This document shows positions 34,389-43,550 of a stretch of 64,000 bases of DNA, piece after piece. The position numbers and the translations under genes are program-made. The notes beneath the pieces are model-generated. The model was not told the origin of the DNA. It worked only from the letters and a program-made list of their open reading frames with translations, and ran no database searches. Positions within the stretch are counted from its first letter, which is position 1, and the number at the start of each line of letters is the position of its first letter. Source of the stretch: CBDDKU01 sp965230375 (GTDB taxonomy: Bacteria; Bacteroidota; Bacteroidia; Flavobacteriales_D; Cryomorphaceae); the NCBI GenBank assembly GCA_965230375.1, contig CBDDKU010000029.1, positions 84,045-148,044 of the forward strand, given 5' to 3'.

Positions 34389-36134
34389 ATGAAAACGAAG
34401 TCTAACCTACTTACCAATGCCATTGCTGCGATTGCTGGGATTTTAATCTTCAGCGCCTGTAGCTACGAAGGTTCGAATACGACCGGATGGGAGTATAACG
34501 ACCCGCGAAATGGTGGATTTGAAAAAGTACCATACTACGAGCAAGAAACGGGCCCTGGCTTGATCTTGATTGAAGGGGGTACCTTCACAATGGGTGCTAC
34601 TGAGGAGCAAGTCATGGAAGACTGGAATAACATTCCACGTCGCGTTACTGTTTCTTCTTTTTACCTCGATGAAGTGGAAGTAACTAATCACGCTTGGTTG
34701 GAATACCTATACTGGTTGAAGCGCGTATATGGTGATGACTACCCTGAGATTTACAACAAAGCCCTTCCAGATACTTTGGTTTGGAGATCAAAGCTCGCTT
34801 ACAATGAGCCATACGTAGACTACTATCTGCGTCACCCGGCTTATAATGATTACCCTGTAGTAGGTGTAAACTGGTTGCAGGCCAATGATTATTGTGCATG
34901 GCGTTCAGATCGTGTTAATGAAGCTATCTTGATTCGTGAAGGCTTATTCGAGCACTTTCCACAACAAATCAATGAAGATCACTTTAGCACAGACGCCTAT
35001 CTAGCTGGACAGTATGAAAGTGGTAAACGCGTTGACGGGCTTCCCGATTTAGATCCGGATAATGACTTCAGAAATGTTCGTATGGAAGATGGTATTCTTC
35101 TACCTCGATACAGGCTTCCAACAGAAGCTGAGTGGGAGTATGCTGCCTATGGGTTGATTGGTAATACATACCAAGAATTGATCACTGACAAGAAAGTCTA
35201 TCCATGGAATGGACACTTCGTGCGTGATGGTAACAACAACAGCCGTTTCTACGGTGAGTACGTTGCAAACTTCAAGAGAGGACGTGGTGATAACATGGGA
35301 ACAGCTGGTTCGCTTAACGATAATGCCGATATCACAGCTAATGTATACGCATACCAGCCAAACGACTACGGTCTTTACAACATGGCGGGTAACGTAAGCG
35401 AATGGGTTATGGATGTTTATCGTCCTTTGAGCCCTGAGGACGTAGATGATTTCCGTCCTTTCCGTGGTAACGTGTTTGAAACAAAGGTCCTCAACAGTGA
35501 AGGAAACATCGACGATAAGTTGACAATCGTAACATACGATGTTGAGGGTGTTGCCACTTACATTGCACAATTTGCTAAACTCACTGAAGGAAAACTCAAT
35601 CCAGAAGAACAACAGCTTATCGACAACCTGATTTCATACTCAGATCAAGCCAATGAGCGTTATGAAGATGGTAAGTTTGAAGAAGCCAACACACTCATTA
35701 GAGATGGTATTCAGGAAATCCAATCGAGTGACTTGCGTATTGCCCCAGAGCTATTGAGCGGATATGGCGACTATGTACAAGACACTCCAGGTGAGCTACG
35801 CATGCGTAAGGTTCGTCCTGAAGAAAACATTGACAGAGATAACTACCGAATTGCCGACAACATCAATTTCCGAGATGGAGACTTGGAGTCGAGCAAGGAC
35901 TATATGCTAGCTGGTTCTGGAGCGAGCGAAAACAGCATGTACGATTACGGTACCACAACATTGATCAGCAATCGCTCACGAGTTTATAAAGGAGCTAGCT
36001 GGAATGACCGAGCATACTACCTGAGCCCTGGAACAAGAAGATTCCTGGATGAACGTAAGTCGAAATCTACGCTTGGTTTCCGATGCGCGATGGATCGCGT
36101 AGGAAGCCCGGTAGGACTTAACCAAAGTAAGTAA
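34389..36134 (+). CDS. gldJ: Gliding motility lipoprotein GldJ
   Basis: A 581-residue outer membrane lipoprotein with a formylglycine-generating-enzyme (SUMF1) fold. The lipobox is LIFSAC (Cys about residue 24). The segment NTTGWEYNDPRNGGFEKVPY with ETGPGLILIEGGTFTMGAT is characteristic of GldJ rather than GldK. Later motifs: DEVEVTNHAWLEYLYW, PVVGVNWLQANDYCAWRS, RLPTEAEWEYAA, YNMAGNVSEWVMD and LGFRCAMDR. GldJ stabilises GldK and is needed for gliding and T9SS function in flavobacteria. It is followed by a strong terminator and then murF, a neighbourhood I know from other flavobacteria. About 150 residues of insertion (400-550) are charged and helical. Confidence 0.94.
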   Translation: MKTKSNLLTNAIAAIAGILIFSACSYEGSNTTGWEYNDPRNGGFEKVPYYEQETGPGLILIEGGTFTMGATEEQVMEDWNNIPRRVTVSSFYLDEVEVTNHAWLEYLYWLKRVYGDDYPEIYNKALPDTLVWRSKLAYNEPYVDYYLRHPAYNDYPVVGVNWLQANDYCAWRSDRVNEAILIREGLFEHFPQQINEDHFSTDAYLAGQYESGKRVDGLPDLDPDNDFRNVRMEDGILLPRYRLPTEAEWEYAAYGLIGNTYQELITDKKVYPWNGHFVRDGNNNSRFYGEYVANFKRGRGDNMGTAGSLNDNADITANVYAYQPNDYGLYNMAGNVSEWVMDVYRPLSPEDVDDFRPFRGNVFETKVLNSEGNIDDKLTIVTYDVEGVATYIAQFAKLTEGKLNPEEQQLIDNLISYSDQANERYEDGKFEEANTLIRDGIQEIQSSDLRIAPELLSGYGDYVQDTPGELRMRKVRPEENIDRDNYRIADNINFRDGDLESSKDYMLAGSGASENSMYDYGTTTLISNRSRVYKGASWNDRAYYLSPGTRRFLDERKSKSTLGFRCAMDRVGSPVGLNQSK

Positions 36135-36158
36135 GCTTACTCAGTTTAAAACTTTTAA

Positions 36159-36191
36159 AAAAGCCCGATACCTTCGAGTATCGGGCTTTTT
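36159..36191 (+). terminator. Intrinsic terminator after gldJ
   Basis: A 9-bp perfect stem (36163-36171 with 36178-36186, GCCCGATAC/GTATCGGGC) around CTTCGA, followed by TTTTTATTTTT. It also has A-rich sequence on the other side. The T tract merges with the TATTTTTG box ahead of murF. Confidence 0.9.
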
Positions 36192-36198
36192 ATTTTTG
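36191..36198 (+). promoter_or_regulatory. TATTTTTG box ahead of murF
   Basis: A perfect TAnnTTTG box overlapping the T tract of the gldJ terminator and ending four bases before the murF ATG at 36203. If it is a promoter, the murF mRNA would be nearly leaderless. No clear TTTG element lies upstream, so the match could come from the T tract alone. Confidence 0.3.
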
Positions 36199-36202
36199 AT
36201 CT

Positions 36203-37486
36203 ATGTACATCGAAGAAATCTACAAACAATACACCACTACCCCAGTAGTTACCACTGACACAAGAAAGGATCTAGCAGGAAGCTTATTCTTCTGTCTGAA
36301 AGGTCCAAATTTTGATGCGAATGACTTTGCAGAAAAGGCCGTAGAGCAAGGTGCTAGTCTTGTGGTTTCTGATGATGAAAAAAACAGAGCGATAAAGGGT
36401 GTTGTTGTGGTAGACGATGCTTTAAAGACACTTCAAGACCTCGCCAACTATCATCGACGTCAATTCAAATTTCCGGTTATTGGCTTAACAGGGAGCAATG
36501 GAAAAACAACGAATAAAGAGCTTATCCATGCCGTTTTGAGTAGTTCACTTCGCACCTATGCCACCAAAGGGAATCTAAACAATCACATTGGAGTTCCGTT
36601 AACACTTCTTGCTATACCACTGGATGCAGAAGTAGCCATAATCGAGATGGGAGCAAATCATCAGGGAGAAATTAAAATGCTATGTGGTATTTCAGAGCCA
36701 GATTTCGGAATGATCACAAATATCGGGAAAGCGCATTTGGAGGGGTTTGGTGGTGAAGAAGGAGTGAAAAAAGGTAAGAAAGAACTCTACGATTTTATTG
36801 AAAAAGCAAAAGGGAAGGTATTTGTGAATGGAAGCGATCCACTATTGATGGAGCTTTCATCACATCTCGATCGAACAGTCTATAATTCCCTCGATAGCTC
36901 AGGCGCTCAAGGCAGATTGGTTCGCACTACACCTACGCTCTCATTTGAATTTCTTCAGGAAGATGGAGAGTGGTCAAACGTTGAAACCAACCTTGTTGGA
37001 TCCTACAACTTTCCCAACTTAATGGCGGCGGTAGGTATCGGAAAATATTTCCAGATACCTGATGAGAAGATTGCTAGTAGCTTAGCATCGTACATACCCG
37101 AAAACAACCGTTCTCAGTTGACCAAAACGGACAAAAATCAAGTGGTTCTCGACGCCTACAATGCAAACCCGACAAGCGTCATGGCCGCGATAGAAAATCT
37201 GAGTCAAGTTGATCACCCATCAAAATTAGCCCTGTTGGGACATATGATGGAACTGGGAGAGACATCTCTTGCTGAGCACCAAAAGGTAGCCGACTATCTG
37301 GCCGAATTGGGATTAGATGCCATATTGATTGGAAGCGAATTTGAAAAGGTCAAAACAGATTTCAAAAAGTTCCAAAATGTAGAAGTCCTTTCTGAATATC
37401 TCAGAAAGGACCCCATTTTAAATAGCTATATCCTTGTAAAAGGAAGTCGTTCAGTTCAAATGGAAAAAGTACTACCCGTACTTTAA
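36203..37486 (+). CDS. murF: UDP-MurNAc-tripeptide--D-Ala-D-Ala ligase
   Basis: A 427-residue Mur ligase that adds D-Ala-D-Ala (the Ddl product) to the peptidoglycan precursor in the cytoplasm. N-terminal substrate domain: TTDTRKDLAGSLFFCLKGPN. Central ATPase: VIGLTGSNGKTTNKELI (P-loop), GNLNNHIGVPLTLL, AIIEMGANHQGEIKML and ITNIGKAHLEGFGG. C-terminal domain: NNRSQLTKTDKNQVVLDAYNANPTS and LLGHMMELGE. All are diagnostic of MurF over MurC-E. Its stop shares a TTAA with the stop of the convergent acyl-CoA dehydrogenase. Confidence 0.96.
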   Translation: MYIEEIYKQYTTTPVVTTDTRKDLAGSLFFCLKGPNFDANDFAEKAVEQGASLVVSDDEKNRAIKGVVVVDDALKTLQDLANYHRRQFKFPVIGLTGSNGKTTNKELIHAVLSSSLRTYATKGNLNNHIGVPLTLLAIPLDAEVAIIEMGANHQGEIKMLCGISEPDFGMITNIGKAHLEGFGGEEGVKKGKKELYDFIEKAKGKVFVNGSDPLLMELSSHLDRTVYNSLDSSGAQGRLVRTTPTLSFEFLQEDGEWSNVETNLVGSYNFPNLMAAVGIGKYFQIPDEKIASSLASYIPENNRSQLTKTDKNQVVLDAYNANPTSVMAAIENLSQVDHPSKLALLGHMMELGETSLAEHQKVADYLAELGLDAILIGSEFEKVKTDFKKFQNVEVLSEYLRKDPILNSYILVKGSRSVQMEKVLPVL

Positions 37487-38625
37487 TCCTGAAGTACTGA
37501 ACGAGAAATTACAATCTTCTGCACTTCGCTAGTTCCTTCGTAGATCTGCGTAATCTTCGCATCACGCATCAATCGCTCTACGTGGTATTCTTTAACGAAA
37601 CCATATCCACCGTGCACTTGCACAGCTTCTACTGTCGTTTCCATTGCCACGCGTGAAGCGAATAATTTTGCCATTGAAGAAGAAAGGTCGAAGTTTTCTC
37701 CGTTATCTTTTTCTTGGGCTGCTTTTAAACAAAGTAAGCGTGCCGCTTCGATTTCAGTTGCCATATCGGCTAGCTTAAATGCGATGGCCTGGTGCTGGTG
37801 AATTGGCTTTCCAAAAGCTTCGCGCTCCTTACTGTATGCTAAGGCCAACTCATAAGCTCCACTGGCAATACCAAGAGCTTGAGAAGCGATTCCAATTCGT
37901 CCACCTGAAAGTGTTTTCATGGCAAACTTGAATCCAAAACCGTCTTCACCAATTCTATTCTCCTTTGGAACTTTCACATCCTGAAACATCAACGTGTGGG
38001 TGTCACTTCCGCGGATTCCTAGCTTATCTTCTTTGGCTCCAACGATAAATCCGTCCATGTCCTTTTCAACGATAAGGCAGTTTATTCCGCGGTGACCTTT
38101 TTCTACGTCAGTCTGTGCGATCACAAGGTAAATTGATGCAGTTCCACCATTTGTAATCCAGTTTTTTGTTCCGTTCAATAGGTAGTGATCCCCTTTATCG
38201 ATGGCCGTGGTTCGTTGCGATGTTGCATCCGACCCCGCTTCCGGCTCACTCAAACAAAAAGCACCAATCTTCTCTCCACTTGCAAGTGGCTTCAAGTACT
38301 TCTGCTTCTGCTCTTCTGATCCAAATTTCTCTATCCCCCAGCAAACAAGGCTGTTATTAACAGACATACAAACTGAAGCAGAGGCATCTATTTTGGAAAT
38401 CTCTTCCATGGCCAAAACATAGGAAACGGTATCCATGCCACTTCCACCATATTCTGGGCTAACCATCATTCCCATAAAGCCAAGCTCTCCCAATTGTTTG
38501 ATCTCTTCAGTTGGGAAGCGTTGCTCTGTATCTCTTTCGATAACGCCCGGCTTCAGGACATTTTGAGCAAAATCTCTCGCCGCATCACGTACTGCTACTT
38601 GCTCTTCAGTTAATTCGAAATTCAT
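37483..38625 (-). CDS. Acyl-CoA dehydrogenase
   Basis: A 380-residue FAD enzyme of short-chain/branched-chain type. It starts MNFELTEEQVAVRDAARDFA; FAD and substrate motifs are GAFCLSEPEAGSDATSQRTTA and YLLNGTKNWITNGGTA; the catalytic Glu is in IYEGTSEVQKIVISRSVL at the C-terminus, the position used by short-chain (butyryl-CoA) dehydrogenases. It oxidises a saturated acyl-CoA to the 2-enoyl-CoA and passes electrons to ETF. Chain-length preference cannot be settled by eye. Monocistronic, with a perfect TAAATTTG box upstream and convergent to murF. Confidence 0.93.
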   Translation of the reverse strand: MNFELTEEQVAVRDAARDFAQNVLKPGVIERDTEQRFPTEEIKQLGELGFMGMMVSPEYGGSGMDTVSYVLAMEEISKIDASASVCMSVNNSLVCWGIEKFGSEEQKQKYLKPLASGEKIGAFCLSEPEAGSDATSQRTTAIDKGDHYLLNGTKNWITNGGTASIYLVIAQTDVEKGHRGINCLIVEKDMDGFIVGAKEDKLGIRGSDTHTLMFQDVKVPKENRIGEDGFGFKFAMKTLSGGRIGIASQALGIASGAYELALAYSKEREAFGKPIHQHQAIAFKLADMATEIEAARLLCLKAAQEKDNGENFDLSSSMAKLFASRVAMETTVEAVQVHGGYGFVKEYHVERLMRDAKITQIYEGTSEVQKIVISRSVLQD

Positions 38626-38657
38626 AATCGTAATCGTTGGATTTGATTTAGGTGCCG

Positions 38658-38665
38658 CAAATTTA
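38658..38665 (-). promoter_or_regulatory. TAAATTTG box of the acyl-CoA dehydrogenase gene
   Basis: A perfect TAnnTTTG box on the minus strand, 32 bases before the ATG at 38625. The upstream element at the expected distance is weak. The divergent anmK gene begins about 45 bases to the right. Confidence 0.4.
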
Positions 38666-38709
38666 AAGCATTCGTGGAATTATCCTACTTTGGTATTTCA
38701 TATTACCAT

Positions 38710-39759
38710 ATGGAGTTCAACACCAAAGGCATCGGAGTGATGTCGGGAACATCGTTGGATGGTCTCGATCTGGCATTTTGTGATTTCAAAGACAGCAGAC
38801 AGTTTAGGTTAGAAAAGTTCGCCCATGTACCCTATCCAAAAGAATGGGTTCGAAGACTATCTGAAGCCCATGACCTTTCAGCATTGGAACTCCTGGTATT
38901 GGAGCGAGACTATTCTGAGTTCACGGCTCAACATCTCTCTAACTTTATAGAAGTTCACCAGATTGACCCCGAGTTTATTGGTTGTCATGGCCACACCATT
39001 TTTCACAGACCCAATGAGAACATCACGCACCAGATTCTTGACGGTTCAATTATAGCCGCTCGAACTGGTTGTATAACGGTTTGCGATTTTCGATCACTCG
39101 ATGTCGCCTTGGGAGGGCAGGGCGCTCCCCTTGTTCCAGTTGGCGATGAATTACTTTTTCATCAGTATGATGCATGTCTGAATGTAGGCGGGTTCGCAAA
39201 CATCAGCTTCAAATCTAAAGGAGTGCGCACAGCGTTTGATATATGTCCTGCCAACATCGTGATGAACTACTTGTCGAAAAAATTGGGTTTGGATTACGAT
39301 GAAAACGGCAAAATAGCTTCACAAGGAATAGTAAATGAAACTATCCTCGATTCACTAAACGATCTGAAATACTTCAAGCGGAAAGCACCTAAATCATTGG
39401 GCAGAGAATGGGTTGAAGAAGAAGTATTTCCGCTCATTGGAAACGACAGTGCAGAAAACTTGCTGGCCACATTTGTCGCTCACATAGCAGATCAGTGCGC
39501 AGCGAGTATCAGGGAGATCGGACCAGAGTCTGTTCTAACCACTGGCGGTGGAGCCCACAATAAATTTCTCCTGAAAGAAATTGCCAAGCGTGTTGATGCG
39601 GAGATCCTGCTTCCATCCAAAGAAATTATTGACTACAAAGAGGCCATTATCTTTGCTTTTTTGGCCAAGCTGAGGTTAGATGAGCATACCAATACGCTTT
39701 GCAGTGTTACAGGAGCACGAAGAAATAGTTGTGGTGGAGCAATGTATCTTCCTCGTTAA
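38710..39759 (+). CDS. anmK: Anhydro-N-acetylmuramic acid kinase
   Basis: A 349-residue sugar kinase of the ASKHA fold that opens and phosphorylates 1,6-anhydroMurNAc released in cell-wall turnover, giving MurNAc-6-phosphate. Motifs: GIGVMSGTSLDGLDLAFCDF (phosphate-1 loop with catalytic-side residues), CHGHTIFHRP, DFRSLDVALGGQGAPLVPVGD, NVGGFANISF and TTGGGAHNKFLLKEIA. The frame is open from a GTG at 38674, but the ATG at 38710 gives the normal start close to the first motif. MurQ is not adjacent. Confidence 0.93.
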   Translation: MEFNTKGIGVMSGTSLDGLDLAFCDFKDSRQFRLEKFAHVPYPKEWVRRLSEAHDLSALELLVLERDYSEFTAQHLSNFIEVHQIDPEFIGCHGHTIFHRPNENITHQILDGSIIAARTGCITVCDFRSLDVALGGQGAPLVPVGDELLFHQYDACLNVGGFANISFKSKGVRTAFDICPANIVMNYLSKKLGLDYDENGKIASQGIVNETILDSLNDLKYFKRKAPKSLGREWVEEEVFPLIGNDSAENLLATFVAHIADQCAASIREIGPESVLTTGGGAHNKFLLKEIAKRVDAEILLPSKEIIDYKEAIIFAFLAKLRLDEHTNTLCSVTGARRNSCGGAMYLPR

Positions 39760-39795
39760 GTTTTGGATAATTAAGTATCAAAAAAGTCCATCCCG

Positions 39796-39827
39796 TTTAT
39801 TCTCAGCCCTCAGTTTTGATATATTTG
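39796..39827 (+). promoter_or_regulatory. Candidate promoter of the amino-acid dehydrogenase operon
   Basis: TTTA at 39796-39799 and TATATTTG at 39820-39827 are 20 bases apart, a good match to the Bacteroidota consensus, with the ATG 23 bases further on at 39851. Confidence 0.55.
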
Positions 39828-39850
39828 CGGACACTGCACAAAACTGAAAA

Positions 39851-41077
39851 ATGCGAGACCTTTTAAGGAAATTTGAAGAAAAGAAGCCAGAAATTGTTTT
39901 CGAATGGCACGATGCTGAAACCGAAGCGAAAGGATGGGTAGTAATCAACTCGTTGCGTGGAGGAGCCGCTGGAGGTGGAACCAGAATGCGCCCCGGACTT
40001 GACCGACGCGAAGTGGAATCTCTGGCCAAAACGATGGAAGTGAAATTTTCAGTTTCTGGCCCTCCGATTGGTGGAGCCAAAAGTGGGATTGACTTTGATC
40101 CGAGCGACCCTCGCAAAAAGGGTGTTTTGGAGCGTTGGTATAGAGCTGTGACTCCCCTTTTGAAGAATTATTACGGAACAGGTGGTGACCTTAACGTGGA
40201 TGAAATTCATGAAGTAATTCCTATTACGGAAGAGTTTGGACTTTGGCACCCGCAAGAAGGTGTTGTAAATGGTCACTTCAATCCACGTGAGAATGAGAAG
40301 ATCCAGCAAATTGGTCAGTTGAGATTTGGCGTTTCAAAAGTTGTGGAAGACCCAAACTTTTCACCTGAGCCATCTCGCAAATACGTTATAGCCGATATGA
40401 TCACCGGTTATGGTGTGGCGATGAGCGTCCTTCACCACTACGATCTTCTAAAAGAAGATTACAAAGGAAAGAGAGCCATCATTCAAGGATGGGGGAACGT
40501 AGGCGCTGCAGCAGCATATTACCTGGCTCAAGCAGAAGTGAATGTGGTCGGAATCATAGACCGCGTTGGTGGCATCATCAATACTGAAGGTCTGACCTTT
40601 GACGAGATCAAACAGCTCTTCCTCGACAAAGATGGAAATAGCCTTCGCGCCGAGAACATGCTGAGCTTTGATGAAGTGAATTCGAAAATCTGGGACATCC
40701 CAGCAGAAATATTCCTGCCATGCGCAGCTTCGAGACTTGTAACACAAGAACAAGTTGACCGAATGATAAAAGCCGGGATGGAAGTGATTGCTTGTGGAGC
40801 TAACGTCCCATTTGCGGATCCAGAAATATTCTTCGGTCCCATCATGGAACATACCGATAAGCACCTTTCTATCATACCCGACTTTATTTCAAACTGTGGT
40901 ATGGCACGCGTTTTTGCCTACTGTATGGAGCGCGATGTAGAAATGAGCGATGAAGCGATTTTCAACGACACTTCCAATATCATTCTCAAGGCTTTGGAAG
41001 CCATCCACGAAAAAAATCCAACAGGAAAAAATTTGGCAGCGACAGGGTTCGAAATCGCCTTGTCACAACTGATATAA
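39851..41077 (+). CDS. Glu/Leu/Phe/Val-family amino acid dehydrogenase
   Basis: A 408-residue NAD(P)-dependent oxidative deaminase. The catalytic Lys lies in PPIGGAKSGIDFDPSD, and GGDLNVDEIHEV carries the second active-site region. The Rossmann domain contains AIIQGWGNVGAAAAYYLA and GIIDRVGGIINTEG, and FLPCAASRLVTQEQVD follows. Most likely a glutamate dehydrogenase linking amino acid and 2-oxoglutarate pools, but a leucine or valine enzyme is possible; substrate-pocket residues cannot be judged by eye. nhaD starts three bases after its stop, so the two share a transcript. Confidence 0.88.
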   Translation: MRDLLRKFEEKKPEIVFEWHDAETEAKGWVVINSLRGGAAGGGTRMRPGLDRREVESLAKTMEVKFSVSGPPIGGAKSGIDFDPSDPRKKGVLERWYRAVTPLLKNYYGTGGDLNVDEIHEVIPITEEFGLWHPQEGVVNGHFNPRENEKIQQIGQLRFGVSKVVEDPNFSPEPSRKYVIADMITGYGVAMSVLHHYDLLKEDYKGKRAIIQGWGNVGAAAAYYLAQAEVNVVGIIDRVGGIINTEGLTFDEIKQLFLDKDGNSLRAENMLSFDEVNSKIWDIPAEIFLPCAASRLVTQEQVDRMIKAGMEVIACGANVPFADPEIFFGPIMEHTDKHLSIIPDFISNCGMARVFAYCMERDVEMSDEAIFNDTSNIILKALEAIHEKNPTGKNLAATGFEIALSQLI

Positions 41078-41080
41078 ACC

Positions 41081-42394
41081 ATGGAAATAGCCATAATTAT
41101 TGTATTTGTTCTCGGGTATCTAGCGATTGCCCTTGAGCATCCACTGCACATAGATAAAGCTGCTTCAGCCCTTCTTTTGGGAATCGGTTGTTGGACTTTA
41201 TATGTGTTCACGATTCCTGCAGGTGAAGAAATGCACCATATCATCGAGCATGGTCTCAATGGACAAGGTGGCTTGATTCACCATCTCTACGAGATATCGA
41301 GTATCCTCTTCTTCTTGATGGGAGCCATGACCATAGTCGAAACAGTCGATGCGCACGAAGGATTTAGGGTCATCACAGACAAGATTAAGACCACCAACAA
41401 AGTCAAACTCCTCTGGATACTGAGTATTTTGACATTTTTCTTTAGCGCGGTTCTTGACAACTTGACAACTACAATCGTTATGGTTTCGCTACTGCGCAAG
41501 CTGGTTGACGATAAGAAAACCAGATGGTTCTTTGTTGGGTTCCTTGTAATTGCTGCCAATGCAGGTGGTGCCTGGTCGCCAATTGGTGATGTGACCACTA
41601 CCATGCTTTGGATCAAGAAGCAGCTCCCTGATGTTCCGATTATTGTAAAAGAGCTTTTCATTCCGAGCCTCGTAACTGTTCTGGTACCCCTGGGAATACT
41701 ATCGATGACATTGAAAGGAAATGTTACTCGTCCTGTCGTTGATGAAAACGCAGAGGAAAATCCAGCCAGCGATAAAGAGCGTATGACCATTTTCATACTC
41801 GGGGTGGCTGGACTTCTATTTGTACCTGTTTTCAAAACAGTCACACACCTTCCACCATTTATGGGGATGATGCTTTCGCTTGGCGTAATGTGGCTTGTCA
41901 CAGAGCTTATGCACCGTCACAAGTCTTTGGCTGCGAAAAGAAAACTCACCATTATTGGTGTTTTGAAAAAGATCGACATGGCGTCAGTACTCTTTTTCCT
42001 TGGTATCCTTCTTGGTGTTTCAGCCCTTCAGGAAGTGGGAATTCTGGGCAATGTGGCTACCTATCTCGACAAAGCAATCGGTAATATCTACGCCATTGAC
42101 TTGACCATCGGACTTCTCTCGGCCATTGTTGATAACGTACCGCTCGTTGCGGCTGCCCAAGGAATGTACCCCATAGCTGCTGAAGGTGTCTTTGCTGCAA
42201 ATGGAGACTTCTGGCTATTTCTAGCCTATTGTGCCGGTACCGGTGGATCAGCGCTAATTATTGGTTCTGCAGCAGGTGTAGCTGCCATGGGACTAGAGCG
42301 CATCGACTTTATCTGGTACCTTAAAAAGCTGAGCTGGCTTGCCATAGTAGGATATATTGCAGGTGCTGCAGTATTCATACTCATGAGTGCATAA
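41081..42394 (+). CDS. nhaD: Na+/H+ antiporter NhaD family
   Basis: A 437-residue polytopic inner membrane protein with about eleven or twelve hydrophobic helices. NhaD-type segments: ISSILFFLMGAMTIVETVDA, FFFSAVLDNLTTTIVMVSLL, AGGAWSPIGDVTTTMLWIK and LLSAIVDNVPLVAAAQGMYP; the paired DN motifs in two half-repeats are the ion-transport core of the ion transporter superfamily. It expels sodium in exchange for protons, suited to a marine organism. Co-transcribed with the dehydrogenase gene upstream. Arsenite permease-like function is the alternative but the NhaD pattern is clear. Confidence 0.92.
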   Translation: MEIAIIIVFVLGYLAIALEHPLHIDKAASALLLGIGCWTLYVFTIPAGEEMHHIIEHGLNGQGGLIHHLYEISSILFFLMGAMTIVETVDAHEGFRVITDKIKTTNKVKLLWILSILTFFFSAVLDNLTTTIVMVSLLRKLVDDKKTRWFFVGFLVIAANAGGAWSPIGDVTTTMLWIKKQLPDVPIIVKELFIPSLVTVLVPLGILSMTLKGNVTRPVVDENAEENPASDKERMTIFILGVAGLLFVPVFKTVTHLPPFMGMMLSLGVMWLVTELMHRHKSLAAKRKLTIIGVLKKIDMASVLFFLGILLGVSALQEVGILGNVATYLDKAIGNIYAIDLTIGLLSAIVDNVPLVAAAQGMYPIAAEGVFAANGDFWLFLAYCAGTGGSALIIGSAAGVAAMGLERIDFIWYLKKLSWLAIVGYIAGAAVFILMSA

Positions 42395-42444
42395 TTTGTT
42401 TTCAGATACATCGTTTATATGGTAAACTGCCATATTCTTGTTGT

Positions 42445-43149
42445 ATGAACAAACACTTCTTATTGCAAATCGATGCGGGTGTGGCCGCAAGCGATAGCCT
42501 GGCTACAGCTGCAGGAACTACAGAGACAATTTCAATCTGGCAATTGATTGTAGACGGTGGATGGTATATCATGATACCGTTGGCAATCTTGTCGATTATT
42601 GCCATTTACATTTTCGCTGAGCGCTGGATGGCCATCGGCAAGGCTTCGAAAGAAGACAAGGACTTTATGAACCGCATAAAAGACTATGTGAGCGATGGGA
42701 AACTAGATGCAGCTCGAAGTCTTTGTACCACAACCAACACGCCAATTGCTAGGATGATCGACAAAGGTGTTGCCAGAATCGGGAAACCAATGGACGATAT
42801 TGGCGCTTCGATAGAAAACGTTGGGAAGCTGGAAGTGTACAAGCTCGAAAAGGGTCTTGCTGTGTTGGCTACTGTAGCTGGAGCGGCCCCGATGATAGGG
42901 TTCTTGGGAACTGTAATTGGAATGATCATGACTTTCCACTCCATGAAAATTTCTGGAAATGGAGTAGAGATTTCCGAATTGTCTGGGGGAATTATGCAAG
43001 CCATGGTTACTACGGTAGCCGGTTTGATCATTGGTATTATTGCTTACATCGCCTACAATACCTTGGTGGTGAAAGTAGATAAAGTGGTGCACCGCATGGA
43101 AGCGCGATCTCTGGAGTTCATCGATCTTTTGGAAGAACCCGGTAAATAA
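42445..43149 (+). CDS. exbB: MotA/TolQ/ExbB proton-channel protein
   Basis: A 234-residue inner membrane protein. Three membrane helices: about residues 33-55 (GWYIMIPLAILSIIAIYIF), about 130-160 (VLATVAGAAPMIGFLGTVIG) and about 175-200 (AMVTTVAGLIIGIIAYIAYN). The AGAAPMIGFLGTVIGMI and TTVAGLIIGI segments are the family core lining the proton path. With ExbD and a TonB-like protein directly after, it should power outer membrane transport or Tol-type wall functions; ExbB and TolQ cannot be separated with certainty. Six bases separate it from exbD. Confidence 0.92.
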   Translation: MNKHFLLQIDAGVAASDSLATAAGTTETISIWQLIVDGGWYIMIPLAILSIIAIYIFAERWMAIGKASKEDKDFMNRIKDYVSDGKLDAARSLCTTTNTPIARMIDKGVARIGKPMDDIGASIENVGKLEVYKLEKGLAVLATVAGAAPMIGFLGTVIGMIMTFHSMKISGNGVEISELSGGIMQAMVTTVAGLIIGIIAYIAYNTLVVKVDKVVHRMEARSLEFIDLLEEPGK

Positions 43150-43155
43150 GATCGT

Positions 43156-43548
43156 ATGAATCTAAGATCCAGAAATAAAGTCAATGCGAGTTTCTCCATG
43201 TCGTCGATGACCGACTTGGTGTTTCTCCTACTCATCTTCTTTATCATCGTTTCTACGCTCGTAAGCCCATACGCGTTGCCAGTAGACCTACCTGTAAGCG
43301 CGAATAAAACGACGAAGAAACAGAACATCTCACTGCGCATCGACCGGGACTTGATTTACTCCGTCAACAATAAAATTATTGACCCAACTGAATTGGAGAG
43401 TGTTCTTGCTAATAGCCTGACTAGCGGCGACGAACCGAGTATCGTCTTCCACGTTGATCAGGCCGTGCCGACAGGCGAAACTGTTAAAGTTTTAGATATC
43501 GCTAAACGAAACAAGTGGAAGATTGTACTGGCTACTAAACCCAAGTAA
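43156..43548 (+). CDS. exbD: ExbD/TolR family protein
   Basis: A 130-residue protein with one N-terminal membrane helix (LVFLLLIFFIIVSTLVSPYA) and a periplasmic domain. The proton-accepting Asp is at residue 21 in FSMSSMTDLVFLLLIFF. The periplasmic part ends KVLDIAKRNKWKIVLATKP, as in Bacteroidota ExbD. It forms the rotor-like centre of the ExbB pentamer. Only one ExbD is present, whereas many Bacteroidota exb loci have two. The TonB-like gene starts two bases after its stop. Confidence 0.92.
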   Translation: MNLRSRNKVNASFSMSSMTDLVFLLLIFFIIVSTLVSPYALPVDLPVSANKTTKKQNISLRIDRDLIYSVNNKIIDPTELESVLANSLTSGDEPSIVFHVDQAVPTGETVKVLDIAKRNKWKIVLATKPK

Positions 43549-43550
43549 TC

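Noticed and set aside
35100..35612. A 170-codon minus-strand frame inside gldJ
   Set aside because: gldJ is clearly coding on the plus strand with SUMF1 motifs on both sides of this interval.
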